DNA of 64,000 nucleotides from Achatina immaculata (GCA_009760885.1 CM019701.1:32564697-32628696), one strand, 5' to 3'; counted from the stretch's first letter, positions 31,494-44,493 are shown. The notes: generated by a model not told the origin, from the sequence alone. A program made the numbers and translations.

Positions 31494-34286
31494 CATCATC
31501 ATCATCATGTGCCGTGCCGACTGGCGTTGGCTATTATGCTTCTCCAGAGTACCCGATCCTTCATGCATGCCATCAGCTCAGTTGGTGATCTTCTCTCACA
31601 CCATCCAGTCAGAATGTCCAGTATCATTTCTCTTGGTCTTCCTCTTGATCTTCTTCCTTCTATTTTTCCTGTTGTTATAATATTTTCAATGCCCCCTCTT
31701 CTCATTGCATGTCCTACGAAAGTACATTGTCTCTCTCTTATCTTTTTGACAAGGTTTTTTATCTCTCCAGCTCTTCTCCTACATTCTTCATTAGTTATTT
31801 TTGCTGTCCAGGGGATTCGCAACATTCTTCTAATAAACCACATTTCTGCTGCTTCCAATGTTTTTTGTGCAGACCTGCCTATTGTCCATGATTCACTTCC
31901 ATATAACAAGATAGGTTCAATATAGTATTTTAGTACTCGTTTTCTAACATTCATTGATAAGGATGTGTTGGTCAGTATGTTTCTCATTCTCTGAAATGCA
32001 GTCTTTGCTTGGGCTATTCTGTTCCTAATTTCTGTTCTGCATTTCCCATCTGAAGTTATTACTGCTCCAAGGTATTTGAATTTCTGCACCTGCTTTAGAA
32101 CAGTTCCGTTTAATTTAATACTACATGCTGGTGGATTCTGTTTCTTAGATATAACCATAGTTTCTGTCTTCCTGATGTTCAAAGTAAGGCCTTTCTGTTC
32201 ACTTTCTTTGGCGACTTTATCCAAGAGATTTTGCAGGTCTTGTTGGTTCTCAGCTATCAGTACTGTGTCGTCAGCATACCGAAGGTTGTTAATATTGTAT
32301 CCTCCAATTTTTATGCCTGGTTCTGTGATGATTGTTCTTAGAATATTCTCGCTATACAGAGAAAAAAGGTCTGGAGATAGTACACATCCTTGTCGCACCC
32401 CTTGTTTTATAGGTTGATATTTTCCAATTCTATTTTCAACTCGAACTGCTGCTTCTTGCTGCCAGTATAGATGTTTTACAATCCTCAGGTCCTTGCCGTC
32501 TATATTGATGTCTTCAAGCATTTTAATAATTTCATTATGTTTCACCTTGTCAAATGCCTTGGTGTAATCAATGAAGCATAAGTAGAGATCTTTCTGTACT
32601 TCTAAAGCTCTTTCTGTTAGTGTTCGTAAAGCATAAATGGCATTGTGTGTTCCCTTTCCTTCAACAAATCCAAACTGTTCATCTGCTATTTCCATTTTTA
32701 TCTTTTTCCTTGTTCTTCTCATAATTATTCTCAGAAGTAGCTTCGTTATGTGACATGAGAGGCTGATAGTCCGGTGGTCGTCACATTCCTTTGCACCTGG
32801 CTTCTTTGGTAGTGCTATAAACGTAGATTTAATCAGGTCACTGGGAATATAACCACTGTTGTAAATGTCATTCAGTAACTTGGTTATTATTTTTATTCCT
32901 GTCTCCTCTAGTGCCTCTATTTCTTCTATTGTTATATTATCAGGCCCAGTCGCTTTTCCTTTCTTCATGTGTTTGATGGCATCTATGATTTCATCTTCAA
33001 GTATTGGTGGTCCCTCACAGTTTTCAGTATCTGGTGTTAATTCTGGTCTTTCTCCTCCATATAGCTCACCGATATACTCTGTCCACCTGTCCACAATGTC
33101 TTCTTTTCCCATTAACATTTTACCTTCTTTCGATTTCAGGCATCCTGTGGTATATTTTGTTTTCCTGCCTGTGAGTTCATTAATTCGTTTGTGCATGTTT
33201 TTGCTGTCTTTAATATGAGAGTCCTCTATCTGTCTGCACTGCTCATTTAACCACACTTCTTTTGCTTCTCTGCATTTGCAACTTATTTCTTTATTTATCT
33301 TGTTATATTTTTTCTCGTTATTTTTACTCCTCCTCATCTTGTTCATCAGTCCTAAGATGTCGTCTGTCATCCATTTATTTTTAGGGGTTTCTTTTTTTGG
33401 TGGTATTATCTCCTTAACAGTTTGGTGGATAGAATCTCTTAACATTTCCCATTGTTCATCTATACTATTTATCTTTGCTATTGCATTGTATCTATTTGTT
33501 ATAATAACATTGTATTGTTCTCTCAGTTCTTGGTCATTTTTAAGAAGTTCTGTATTCAGTTTGATGTTTCTCACTTTTCTGCCTGCTTTCTTTAGTTTTA
33601 TTCTAACTTTTCCACAGAGTGGATCATGGTCACTATTGCAGTCAGCTCCTGGCATGGTTTTTGTTGTCAGTAATGCATTGCGGAATCATTTGTTGATTAA
33701 TATGTAGTCTATCTGGTTAAAAGTCTTTTTGTCTGGACTGCACCACGTTGCCAGTCTTCGAGGATGTTGTTTAAACCAGGTGTTTCCTACAACCATGCTG
33801 TGTATTCTTGCCCATTCAATTAATTTATAACCTCTGTCATTCCTCTCCCCCAGTCCATAGTCACCAACAATGTCTGAAGTTCTTCCTTTACCAACTTTGG
33901 CATTAAAATCTCCCATGACTATGGTAACTTCATGTGACTTTGTGTGTTTTAGTGCTGTCTCTATGTCATTGTAAAATAGCTGTAAATCTTCTTCAGAGCT
34001 TTCAGATGTTGGAGCGTACACTTGTATAATATTTATGTTTATTGGTTGTCCTTTCAGTTGGGCTAGCAGGACTCGGTCCAAGATGTTCAAATTTCCTACA
34101 ATTGTCCTTGCCGTTTGTTCATCAAATATAATTCCTACTCCTCATTCATGTTTCTCACTTCCTGAGTATATTATTGTATATTTATCTGAGTTTATCTTCC
34201 CTGCACCTGTCCATCTAACTTCACTCATTCCTAATATCTTCATCCTTTCCATTTCCATCTTTACATTTTCTAATTTTCCAGCCTGG
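31494..34286 (-). mobile_element. LINE B, nearly intact ORF (APE endonuclease + RT)
   Basis: One minus-strand frame runs from about 34286 to 31505. Only two in-frame stops (both TGA, near 34142 and 33683) split it into parts of 67, 134 and 716 residues. Endonuclease landmarks are MSEVRWTGAGK, IQVYAPTSESSEEDL, GDFNAKVGKGRTSDIVGDYG, NQIDYILINK and the SDHDP catalytic motif. RT landmarks are [73 protein letters not shown] and catalytic [12 protein letters not shown]. The C-terminus is [20 protein letters not shown], followed by a (GAT)n tail. It is truncated only at the endonuclease N-terminus. It is the youngest-looking LINE in the window. Confidence 0.93.
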
Positions 34287-34487
34287 AAAATACAATTTGT
34301 GAAGATACAATTTGTGAAGAAAAATGGATACAACTTTTCAATCATTTCAAAGAAAAGAATATTTCATTGCCCAATTTTGTTCGAATTATAGAATACATTT
34401 TCAGCATGCCAGACACATCTGCACCAGCAGAAAGAGTATTCTCAATAATGAATATCATACAGTCTGAAGAAAGAGGTAGAATGGCTG
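34283..34487 (+). mobile_element. Inverted duplicate of hAT 2b C-terminus, attached to LINE B
   Basis: The plus strand encodes MPDTSAPAERVFSIMNI, the same segment that the host hAT encodes on the minus strand at 30760-30930. It is joined to the 5' end of LINE B with ggaaaa microhomology. It contains a small tandem duplication (atacaatttgtgaag twice at 34288-34317). The 9-bp duplication aatcaagat (31485-31493 and 34488-34496) flanks LINE B and this segment together, so both arrived in one event. Confidence 0.75.
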
Positions 34488-34560
34488 AATCAAGATAGCT
34501 TTGCTAAACAATTTGAGTTGCCCTCGCACAAACCACAAATACATTTCACCACAATCATTA

Positions 34561-35541
34561 TCAAAAAACTGTTTTATCATCGCTGGACTTTATTTTCAGT
34601 CCTTCATAGATTTCAAGTATTCTGTCAATAGCTGGAAGTATGAAAGAAAACGGGTCATTGCCATGTTGAAGAACCTTTTTATACTCTACATCTACAAATT
34701 CACAGAACTCTATTAGTTGAGAGACTTGAACCATATAAATGTGGAAATGTTTATAAATTTTGACCACTAAAGCTTCTGTTTCACTAGGTAGAACATCAAC
34801 TGCAGTTTGAAGGCAGTTGTGTACTATGTGAGCACTGCAACAGATGCCAACAATATTTCTTCCTGGTTCCTTCTTCAATCTACTGTAAATATTGTTTTCT
34901 CCTCTACGTTTAATACCCCCAAAATTAGTATTGCAATTATCTCCACAAATTTCAATAGTTTTTATAACTGACATTAAATGATTTGTCAGTATTTCTACAG
35001 TTTCACCGGGAACTGATTGAAAGTCTAAAAGTTTAACTTTTACGTCACAATCTGGTACAAAATACCGCACAACAATTGGCACAGTTTTAATTTTTTTGTT
35101 CCTGTTGGAAGAATCTGCTGATACCATCACAAAATTTGTTTTATTTAAATCTTCGCAAAGCTGCTGAAACAACAGCGGCTCAATCACATTACCAATGGCA
35201 GCTTCACATTCTGTTCTGGCTAGTCTAAATTTTGTTTCAAAGAGCTTCGAAATCAATTTAGATGAACAGTCGGCTGACTTAAAGCTGAGATTGCTAATAG
35301 CAACATGAAATGCAAAAGTTACTTCTTTAGCTGCTATTAAAAGTTCTTTGTCACTTAAATCAGTTCCTTTAAAATATGAGAATATATCTGAGGAAGTTCC
35401 TGCCACTGCTACTAGACTTGCTTTATGTTTTGCACATTTAAAGTGATTTTTAATGTCCGAACGCCCACCATCAGCTACTGAAAATTCTGAAAAGCACAGT
35501 TCACACTTCACTTTGTCAAAATAAAAATATCTGAATCTCAT
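34561..35541 (-). pseudogene. hAT transposase, N-terminal two thirds
   Basis: A 326-residue frame begins with MRFRYFYFDKVKCELCFSEF, a C-x2-C, with the histidine pair in IKNHFKCAKHK (BED-type zinc finger). It then runs through LLFQQLCEDLNKTNFVMVSA followed by D, and FGGIKRRGENNIY and CSAHIVHNCLQTAVDV of the catalytic core. The stop at 34561 and the displaced C-terminus make it inactive. It is best read as a BED-finger hAT transposase. Gene-like expression is not indicated. Confidence 0.75.
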
Positions 35542-35591
35542 AGGCTACATGCTATTATAAATTCTGTGAAAAAATATCAGGATGAAAAAAT

Positions 35592-37935
35592 CTTATCTTA
35601 TATCCTTCCCATGCTGTTAAATGTCACATAGGGCTCGCAAAGTAGTTTGCCAATTTTTCCTGTCTTCGGTGAGTCTTTGAACCTCATCAAAGGATTTTAT
35701 GCCTGTTAATTTGGCCTCTCTTAACAATGTCCTCTTCAGAGTTTCACGCGGTCTGCCTCTTTTTCTTTGGCTTGTTGGGTTACACTTGATAACTTGTTTT
35801 GGGATTCTCTGATCATTTCTTCTCATCAAGTGACCAACATATGTCCATCTCCTTTTCCTGATCACCTATTAGACTGATTGTTGTTCAGTCATCTGTCTTA
35901 TCTCTGCATTGTTCTTGAATTTGTTCCACTTGATGCTGAGTACTTTCATAAGGCATTTGTTTTCAAAAGATTCTAACTTCTTGTCTATTTCTTTAGTTGT
36001 TTTCCAGCTTTCACATGCATAAATGAGGGTGGATATTACATTTGAATTGGTCTTAACTTGGTTTTTGTGCTTATAACTTTTGAATGTCATATGTTCTCAA
36101 GATTCTTAAAGATCGATGCTGCTTTTGCAATTCTAATTCTAGTTTTCTTTCTGGTGTCACCATCCTGCTCTATGTAGCTGCCAAGGTATGCAAATTGATT
36201 GACTTCTTTAATATCTGTCCCTTCTATGCGTATTTTTCCATTTTGATTGATGGGAATTTTCATTATTTTTGTTTTGTCCTTGTTAATTTCAAGTCCTATT
36301 TTGCTAGCCAGTGAAGACAGGCTATCTGTTTTTTCTTGCATGGAATTCACATTGTTACTGATAAGAGTGTCATCAGCAAAATCAAGATCTTCTAGTTGGG
36401 TCCCATGTACCTAGTCAATACCTGTGTTACATGTGCAGCATTTTTTCATTATGAAGTCTATTGTAATTCCAAGAAGTAAAGGACACAGTATACATCCTTG
36501 TTTCACACCTATTTCAATCTGGAACCATTCACTCATGCATTCTTGTGTCTTGACTGCACAAACATATCCACTGTAGAAGTCCTTAATGATGTTGACAATT
36601 TTAGATGGTATTCCATATAGACTTAAAATTCTCCATAATGAATCTCTGTGTATGCTATCAAATGCCTTTTTAAAGTCTATGAAGTTCAGTATTAGTGGTT
36701 TCTGCTATTCAATATGTTCTTCAAGTATTATTCTTAGAGTAAAGATCTGGTCGAGACAGCTTTTCCCTTTTCAAAATCCTGCTTGTTCTTCACTCATTGC
36801 TGTATCCACTATATCTTTAAGTCTATTCAAAATGACCTTGCAAAATACTTTTGACACAACTGATATTAAGGTTACTCCTCTCCAATTGTTGCAGTCACTA
36901 AGGTTGCTTTTTTTTTGGTATTTTAACAATGATTCCTTTTTTCCATTTAGAAGGGACCTTTTCTTCTTTCCAAATCTTATTAAACATTCTCTGTAGTTGT
37001 CTCATGTTGTCACTATTGATAGCGTTTAGCATTTTGGGTGTTATTTCATCTTCACCTGCAGCTTTGTTGTTAGCCATTAAATTCACTGCTGTTTCAGTTT
37101 CATGCAATTTAATTTCATCTAGGTTGACATTTAGTTGTGGGGCTGGTAAGCTGGTTTCAAAGTTTAACAATTCTTTTGAGTGTGATCGATTAAGTATTTC
37201 TGGAAGTGTTCAGCCCCATCTTTGCTTTTGGTCTTTACTTGATGTTAATAGGGTTCCAGTTTTGCTAAGGATTGGTCTTTCTTTAGATGTAATAGTACCT
37301 GTTAACATCTTTTGTATGTTATATAAAGTTTTACTATCTCCTGTTTTTGCTGCTTTCTCTGCCTCTTTCGCCATATTGTCTATGTATTCTCTTTATCCTC
37401 TTTTTACTTTCTTGTCTATTTCTTTTTACTTTCTTGACCATTTCTTTATATGTTGTTTTTGCCAGATCTTTTCCAAGATCTGTTTTTACATTCAACATGT
37501 CTAATTTGACTGCTCATCTTTCATGTATATACTGATATCCATGCTTTTCTATATGGTTTTTTCAGTCCAGCACTTGCTTTTGCTGCTGTGATTATGACTG
37601 TTCTGTAAGAATTCTATAATTCATCTATACCTATCTCCTCCACTTCACTGGGTGTTTTGGAATGATTGACAAGTTCCCGATTGAAATTACTGTTAGTATT
37701 CTCTTCTTGTAGGCTGTGGCTGTTTATCTTTCTGTGTACTGATTTCTTGTGTTGCCTTTTCAATTTTAGTTTTATTTTCCCTATGCACAGGTTGTGATCA
37801 TTGTTAACATCTGCACCCCTATAAGCCCTTACATCTATGAGAGATGTTCTGTATTGCTTTCTAATACAAAAATGATCTATCTGGTTTCTAAATGAAAAAA
37901 TAAAACATCTAAATTCATTAGGCCACATGCTCTAA
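35592..37935 (-). mobile_element. LINE C, longest copy (endonuclease end to tail)
   Basis: The minus strand starts within the endonuclease (QIDHFCIRKQYRTSLIDVRA, YRGADVNNDHNLCIGKIKLK). It passes through the linker, RT (NKAAGEDEITPKMLNAINSD; GFRKGKSCLDQIFTLR-type; FIDFKKAFDSIHRDSLWRIL-type; LEDLDFADDTLI) and thumb (NQFAYLGSYIEQDGDTRKK). The C-terminus is RKRRWTYVGHLMRRNDQRIP / GRPRETLKRTLLREAKLTGI. The tail is taagataagatttt at about 35592. Multiple frameshifts are present. It inserted into hAT 2b. Confidence 0.85.
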
Positions 37936-38242
37936 ATTTTGGGGGAAAACATCCAGACAACTTTAAAAGTACTTAGATCTAGATACAAAATATTTAGATT
38001 GGCAACAGATCTAGATACAAATTATTTAGATTGGCAACAGTGAGTGTAATAGAGGGGATGTTTTAGTTGCCAAATCCTCATTTTACAAGAGGCTGCACTA
38101 TTTTTTTTTACTTTTTGTATATTCGACACTTCTAAAATTTTACCAAATAACCAGGACAAAATGCCAAACTGGCTGGGAAGCAGGGACCACATTATCAAAC
38201 CGGGACAGTCACGGCCACAGCGGGACGTCTGGTAACCCTATG

Positions 38243-39539
38243 TTGGCCTCTTCTGCCCTGTATCAGAGATTGACATCTCTTTGACATGGATTAGCCATTG
38301 GATCTGTTGTTGTGGGATGGGTGCCAACTCTTCCCGCAGTGCAAGAGACAACTGTCAGAGATTGATTGGCACCACGTCTCGCTGGCGGACTTGTCCGTTG
38401 AGTTCATTCCATAAATGTTCTATTGGGTTCATGTCTAATGACATGGATGGCCACGGAATGGTCTGGACGTTGTTCTCAGTGAAGTGCTGGGTGGTGAGTT
38501 GTGCCACCTGAGGTCGACTGTAATCCTGCTGAAAAATCGACCCTGGTGCATCCAGAAGTGGAAGGACGTGAGGACGAAGAATTTCAGCGACCTATCGTTG
38601 GACATTCAGACGTCATTTAAATTTCACTAGGTCACTTCTTCCCAACACCAGTACGCCTCCACCACCATGTGGAGGAGCCTCATCCACGCAGTTTTGGGCG
38701 TAGTGTTCATGGACTCTGCGGTAAACTCTTCTCCGTCTATCGTGTCGCTGGAGCAGAAAGAATAATTCATCATTAAACCAAACCCTTCTCCAATCATTCG
38801 CAATGGTCTATTGGCGATGCTGATTCGGCCATTGCAGTCGATTCTGGCGATGCAGGTCCTTAAGAACAGGACCTCTGTAGGGTCTTCTAGCCCAAAGACC
38901 AGCGTCGTGCAGCCGGTTCCTGACCGTTTGATCTGAAATTCAACGAGCTGCTGTCATTGACTGGACTGTTGAGGACGCAGATGCAAATCGATTCCTGAGG
39001 TTACGCAGCTGCATGAAGCGGCCTTCGGCAGGAGTTGTGTCTATGGGTCTTCTACTGCGCGGTCGGTCTGCAACTGAGCCAGTTTCTTGAAATCGTATCC
39101 AAAGGCGACTAGTGGTGCTTCTAACCACATTAAATTGTCTGGCCACTACACTTTGTGACTGTCCAGTCTGTAAACGTCTAATGATGATGAGTTGTGGCTC
39201 TGTAGTAAGATGATCCATACTTGCGCATTGAATTTTCAAATGAACTGATTCGAGCAGCGTCAATCTTTTATAGGCATTCAATAACTTGGTCAGTGAGTTT
39301 TGTGTCCAGTAAGTTTCACGGGATTCTCGTGAACCTGTCATGAGTTATTGTCAAAAATGGTATTTTGACCAGTGTCGCTTTTCTGTGCCCATGAATCATC
39401 TGCTGAGTACAATTCAGGTCAGCACGTGAAGCTGATGTCCAATGAACGTTTTAGGCAATTTGCCTTGTCTGAGCAGCAAAATTCACTTTAAATCGCAACA
39501 TCGTATTTGTTGCGTTTTCAGTTTTTTTTAAACAGTATA
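38243..39539 (-). mobile_element. Tc1/mariner transposon (DD34E-type), inactive
   Basis: The minus strand begins with a Tc1-like terminus (actgtttaaaaaaaactgaa at 39520-39539). It encodes a transposase. A 133-residue frame at 38940-39341 has the paired helix-turn-helix region (IIRRLQTGQSQSVVARQFNV; GSVADRPRSRRPIDTTPAEG). Downstream frames give WFNDELFFLLQRHDRRRRVY (first catalytic D), an FQQD..RP remnant (second D) and PWPSMSLDMNPIEHLWNELN (catalytic E region). Stops, a gap in the GGI-type segment, and loss of the 3' inverted repeat make it dead. Confidence 0.85.
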
Positions 39540-39544
39540 TATAT

Positions 39545-40640
39545 ATATTATACAGTATATACTAGAAAAGAAATAGGTCAGCAGTATAAACTGAGTAAAA
39601 CGGCAGAGCAGAACCAAGGGAGTATAAAACTTCATTAAAAAAAAAAAACAAACTTCCAGGTACAGAAAAGATCAGATGAGAGTTAGAGACTACATTTGTA
39701 TGCAGATGTGGAGATCTTTGTCACTATCTAACTACAGACGATGTTTCATAATAGTAGTATGCCCTGGTTCAGAGCTGTTCCTGCTCTTACATACCAGATT
39801 GTAGGACTCTTTGTCCTTTTTTCGTTAACGCTGATGATAAAACCTTTATTCTATCTTGCTTTATTTAGATCTCTCATGTATTTTGTCTTTCGATGAAGGT
39901 AAGTGGAAAGGGAGATAATGTAATGAGAGCATTACATTATCTCCCTTCCCCACGTACTGGCTGTTAACCCCAAAAGTTTCCTGCCTGTTACAATTTTTAT
40001 CTTTATCGTGGAAACCAACACCGGACTCGAACTTTGTGCGTGTTAATTCCCAGAAAAGGCGGAGAAACCGACTAGGATTTCTAAGAAATCGTTCTACAAA
40101 ACAATTTATAACCAATTTTCCAGGTTGATAGCAGCATGTTACTTTCTTGATGACAGCAGGCGGGAACATGACAGATCAACTTCTTTCCCAAAGCTGTATG
40201 ACTGATGTTAATTCTTCTATAGGATCAAATTTTCAATTAAAAAATCATACACTTACAAGCGATTGTCCGCAAGATACAACCTATGAGGTTAGTTTGTTGA
40301 AGTTAGACCATTAACAACTCCACACAGATTTAGGTGTGATTGTGTGTGATTTCATTGTACTTACACATCTCACAGAAACGAAAACGTTGTAATAATAAAG
40401 TCTTCATATGATAAAGTGACCCTCCGGGACAGTCACGCATTTTAAGGATTTGTCCCGGTAACCGTTTTACTTCAGTTAGGGCGCCTAATGCCCCATATTT
40501 TAACACGTGTCCCGATTAGTTCCCTATTCTCATTTTTTTATTCCAGAATGTTAGGAAATGGCCAGAATTTTTCTAAAAAATTCTCTTGGTGAAAATTTGC
40601 CATTTTAAGAAAATTCACTCAGTATAAAAGTACAAAATGT
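39545..40640. repeat. 1.1 kb dispersed repeat, copy 1
   Basis: This is alignable with 46425-47240 plus 47585-47700. Landmarks in order are ccagaaaagaatag-like start, gagtaaaacggcagagcaga, tgttaaccccaaaagtttcc, ggcgggaacatgacagatca, taataaagtcttcatatg and aaggatttgtcccggtaacc. No protein is supported. It is probably part of a non-autonomous DNA transposon, since the 'gtgaccctccgggacagtc' stretch resembles hAT-like ends. Confidence 0.6.
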
Positions 40641-40961
40641 AGACCTGTTGGCGCATTTGTAAGTAAAGTTATAAGCTGGTTAAATTTGGGGTTAAAATTT
40701 AACTTTTTAAAATTATATTGGTACTTTGAGATAAGTGTAATTTATTGTCTACTTGAGGAGTATTAAGACAACAGAAAAATGACCTTATAAAGAGTCAAGT
40801 ACAACATGTATGACAGAGGGAAGATTTCTTTCAATTAAAAAAGTAATGTTAGATGGAGACTTTCCTGCTCTGTTGTAGACGCATTTATTTGAGTTCAGAA
40901 TAATGCAGGCAAAAAAATTGTTAAAGATTATCATTGTGAATGTAAAAATAAATAATAGACA

Positions 40962-42520
40962 TTCATTCATTCACTTGCATGTCCCTTGCGGAACGTTGCC
41001 TCCCTAACAGCACTCCTGTAGGCCTCTCGGTTGTGAGCAAGATGGCTTGCTGCTGATGCAGCCATTTGCCGATCATCAACGATGTCTTGCAGCCATCTTC
41101 GCCTTCATCTTCCTATCTTTCTTTTTCCCGTTATGTACCCTTCCAAGACAGTCTTCTCTGTATTATCACGATATTTAATGTGTCCAAAATATTTAAGTTT
41201 TCTTTGTTTAATCCTCTTTACCAGCCAAGCCTTTTCAATATTAAGTTCTAGTAATATGGATATATTTGTTGTGTCCATGATATTTGAATAACTCTTCTAT
41301 AGCATTTACATTCAAAGGCATTTAGGTGTTTCTCAGCTGTTTTGTTAAGTGTCCAGGTCTTACAGTCATATGCTGCGATGGGAAAGATGCATGCCACTAC
41401 AGATCTTATTTTTGTAGTTCTGTCTGTTCCTATCCTCAGATTCTTTAGTTGTTTTACTTTATGAAGAGTGATAGATGTCCTCCTTTTAATTTCCTTCACT
41501 GTATCTCCATTATTAGTTAGCAGTGATCCAAGATATTCAAAACTCTCCACTTCTTCCAATTTTTCCTCATTCATACATATTTCAGCGGCCTTGTTGGCTT
41601 TGTCAGTTGTCATCAATTTAATCCTCTTCGCATTAAGATCGAGCCTTTGCTCTTCGCTGTTCTTAGTGACTGACATAATTAGTCTTTCCATTCCTTTTTG
41701 TGTTGTAGATAGTAATACTGTGTCATCAGCGTATCTAATCTCTGGTATTTCATAACCTGCAATTGTTATGGCATCGTAATATTCTTTGTCTACATCTTCT
41801 CTAACATTCCTCATTATATTTTCAGTATATAAGTTAAATAAGTAAGGTGACAATATGCACCCCTGACGGATCCCTTGTTTTATATCAAACCAAGTTGTTG
41901 TTTCACCATTTATTCTTATTGCTGCCTATTGGTCTAGATACAGAAGTAATGTTAATTATATTAAATGTGATGGAAACCCAATTTTTTTATTATATTCCAA
42001 AGTTTCTGGTGTTGAACACAATCAAATGCCTTTGAGTAGTCCGTAAAGAATAAATATATTAAGTTAAACTCTCTTCTTATATTGAATATATGATCTCTTG
42101 ATCCTCTTCTTGCCTGAAGCCAGCTTGGACCATATTGACTTCTTCTTCTATTTTCTTATGAAGTCTACCCATTATGATTTTTAACAGAATTTTACTGGCA
42201 TGACTAATCAGGGCAACAGTTCTGTAGTTTGTGCATAATTTCAGGTTAACCTTTTTTGGCAGATGAATACAATTCTGTTCCATTCTTTTGGCCAAATACC
42301 TGAATGCCATATCTTTTACATAGTGCATGATAGACTGTTGCACATTCCTTTCCTCCTGCTTTAATAAATTCAGCTGTTATCCCATCACATCCTGGTGATT
42401 TACCATTTTTCAGATTATTTATTGCCCATAAAATGTCTTCTATTGTCGTTTCGGGTTCTTTCTCCTCCAATAATAATTCACACTGTTGATTTTGCTTCAC
42501 AGTCGGTTGTTTCATGCATT
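40962..42520 (-). mobile_element. LINE A reverse-transcriptase half (3' part of near-full copy)
   Basis: Minus frames at 42246-42515, 42077-42343 and 41248-41853 read NNLKNGKSPGCDGITAEFIK, NYRTVALISHASKILLKIIM, QAGFRQEEDQE and the palm with catalytic [15 protein letters not shown]. The thumb follows (FEYLGSLLTNNGDTVKEIKR), then the C-terminus to a (CATT)n, i.e. AATG, tail at 40962. Frameshifts separate the parts. It is continuous with the endonuclease half at 42521-44478, making this the most complete LINE A here. Confidence 0.9.
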
Positions 42521-44478
42521 CCTCTGCAATATTCCTTCCATCTTTTTAGTATTTCCTCTGTCTCTGTCAAGGTATTCCCCATCTCGTCACAAATTACATT
42601 TAGCTTTGGTGTGACATTTCTCGTCAATGTATTCATTTCTTTAAACATTTCACTATCTCTTCCACACTTCTGATGTCCTTCTATTCTCTCACAACAATCT
42701 TGTATGTATTGTTTTCTGTCTTTTCTTATGTTTCTTCGTACTTCTTTTGTTAGAGATTTATATTCCTCTATTGTTGTTTGTCACTTTCCATTGCGTCTTC
42801 ATTTCTCTACGTTGTTTTATCAGTTCTAGTATGCCTGCTGTAATCTATCCATTCTTTTGTGTTTTCTTTACTGGAACCACGTCTTTAGCTGTTATTATTA
42901 AGATATCTCTGGCCTGCGTAGCCAATTCCACTGGTGTCATCTCCTCCTGTACAGCCATCAGGATTTCGAAACGGTTCTTCACTTCTATACCATATTGTTC
43001 TGGTATTTTTATAGGATCAAAGTGGAGTGGTCTTGATCCCGTAACTGTCTTTTTTATCTTTATCTTCATATCTGATATAAGTAACTCATGGTCTGTGTCA
43101 CAATCAGCATCTGGTAAATTTTTTTGCTGGCGTTATATTTGGTCTTCACATTCTTTGCACTAAAATGTAATCTATTTGATTCTTGGTTTTCCCATCAGGT
43201 GATGTCCATGTGTAAAGTATTTTTGGATGGTGTTTAAAAAGTGTGTTAGCGATCATTAGCTCATTTTCCATGCAAAACGCCATTAGATTGTCACTTGCCT
43301 CATTTCTATATCCTATGCGAAATTTCCCCACAACATATCCTTCGTCTTCTCCTTTTCGGTACCAATCTTTGCATTAAAATCCCCCATTATCATTCTTCCG
43401 TACCTGGTCTATCGTCGTTTGCAGTGTGTTATAAAAGTCTACTACTTCCTCTTCTTCTGCTGCTGATGTAGGTGCATATTTCTGGATGATTGTTACATTT
43501 TCAGGAGTGCCATTCAGTCTGATTGTGAGGATTCTATTACTTATTGGATTGTAACCTAGTGATGTGTCTACGATTTTTTCGAGGTCTAATCCTACAAAAC
43601 TGTTCTCTTACTTTACCGTACCAAAGCCTCGCAGTTTCCTATTTATAAAAAAAAGTGTTCCTTAAAACTATACCTGAAACTAACTTCATGTACGATTTTA
43701 TTTCGTGGTCTAATCCTATAAAACTGTGTTCTGTTACTTTACTATAACCTAGTAATGCTTTTGATGTTGATTTGTCCAAGTAAAACGCCACTCCATTCTT
43801 TCCTCCTAATTCTCCACCAAAGTATATAACGATATTATCATTCTCGCTTTTTTTAAAGTGTCCTGATCCTTTCCATCGATGTTCACAGATTCCCAAAATG
43901 TGTATCCCCGTTCTTTTCATCTCGTCACTTATTATTTGATACTTCCCCTCATACATACTTCTTACATTCCTTGTTCCTACTCTTATTTTTCTTTTTAGTT
44001 TGATACAGGGGTTTTCCTTGGTAACACCGTCAGGATTTTGTCCGTCATCACAATTACTAGTACCGACCTCTGCCTCACACTCTTCCCCAGTGTTAAAGTT
44101 AGATCTATCTGGCCTGGGGGGACTCACCACCAGATCTTTTTCCTATTTGACTTTCCATGTTGCTGTTTGGGTTTCTTGGTATATTTCCAGAAGATAGTTT
44201 ACCATTGCTTTCCTTCCGGGCAGTGACTGTACTAGTCAGTGATCATAGCCATTGTTCCTACATTGAGATCATCTGCCTACCATCATAGAATGGTGACCAT
44301 AACCAACATTATTTGCCGGCTGCGCTCCCATTCCATCCACCACCTGCTCCCATGGCTCCACGTCACCCTGATCGGGTGGCTATACGGGTACTCCACCTTG
44401 CCCAAGGGTGTCCCGTAGACTGACGGAGATAAGGAGGTGTCTTACCTCTCCTTTGATAGGGAATACCCTTACCCCGCT
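42521..44478 (-). mobile_element. LINE A 5' UTR, APE endonuclease and linker
   Basis: The minus frame at 43639-44130 (163 aa) starts after a leader homologous to 48320-48560. It shows RVGTRNVRSMYEGKYQIISD and GIHILGICEHRWKGSGHFKK, with the acidic E of the APE-type endonuclease. Later frames have IGYRNEASDNLMAFCMENEL and KTKNQIDYILVQRM (43146-43331), then a linker ITAKDVVPVKKTQKNG. A 50-bp segment is duplicated locally (43572-43615 and 43690-43743), with about 75 bp between, breaking the frame. Confidence 0.85.
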
Positions 44479-44493
44479 AACCTAAACGTGTAA

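Larger units (their letters stand above)
30435..38237 (-). mobile_element. hAT transposon, copy 2b (multiply interrupted)
   Basis: The right (5') end is marked by a hAT-like terminus, on the minus strand tagggttaccagacgtcccg near 38237, comparable to the terminus at 17190. The transposase N-terminus is at 34561-35541 and the C-terminus at 30572-31008. Between them lie LINE C (31240-31368, plus), LINE B with an inverted hAT piece (31494-34487), and another LINE C (35592-37935). The left terminus is not clearly recognisable, so that boundary is approximate. Confidence 0.55.

Noticed and set aside
32076..33707. Plus-strand frames of 110-143 residues opposite LINE B.
   Set aside because: They are antisense shadows of the LINE B frame, with no independent motif.
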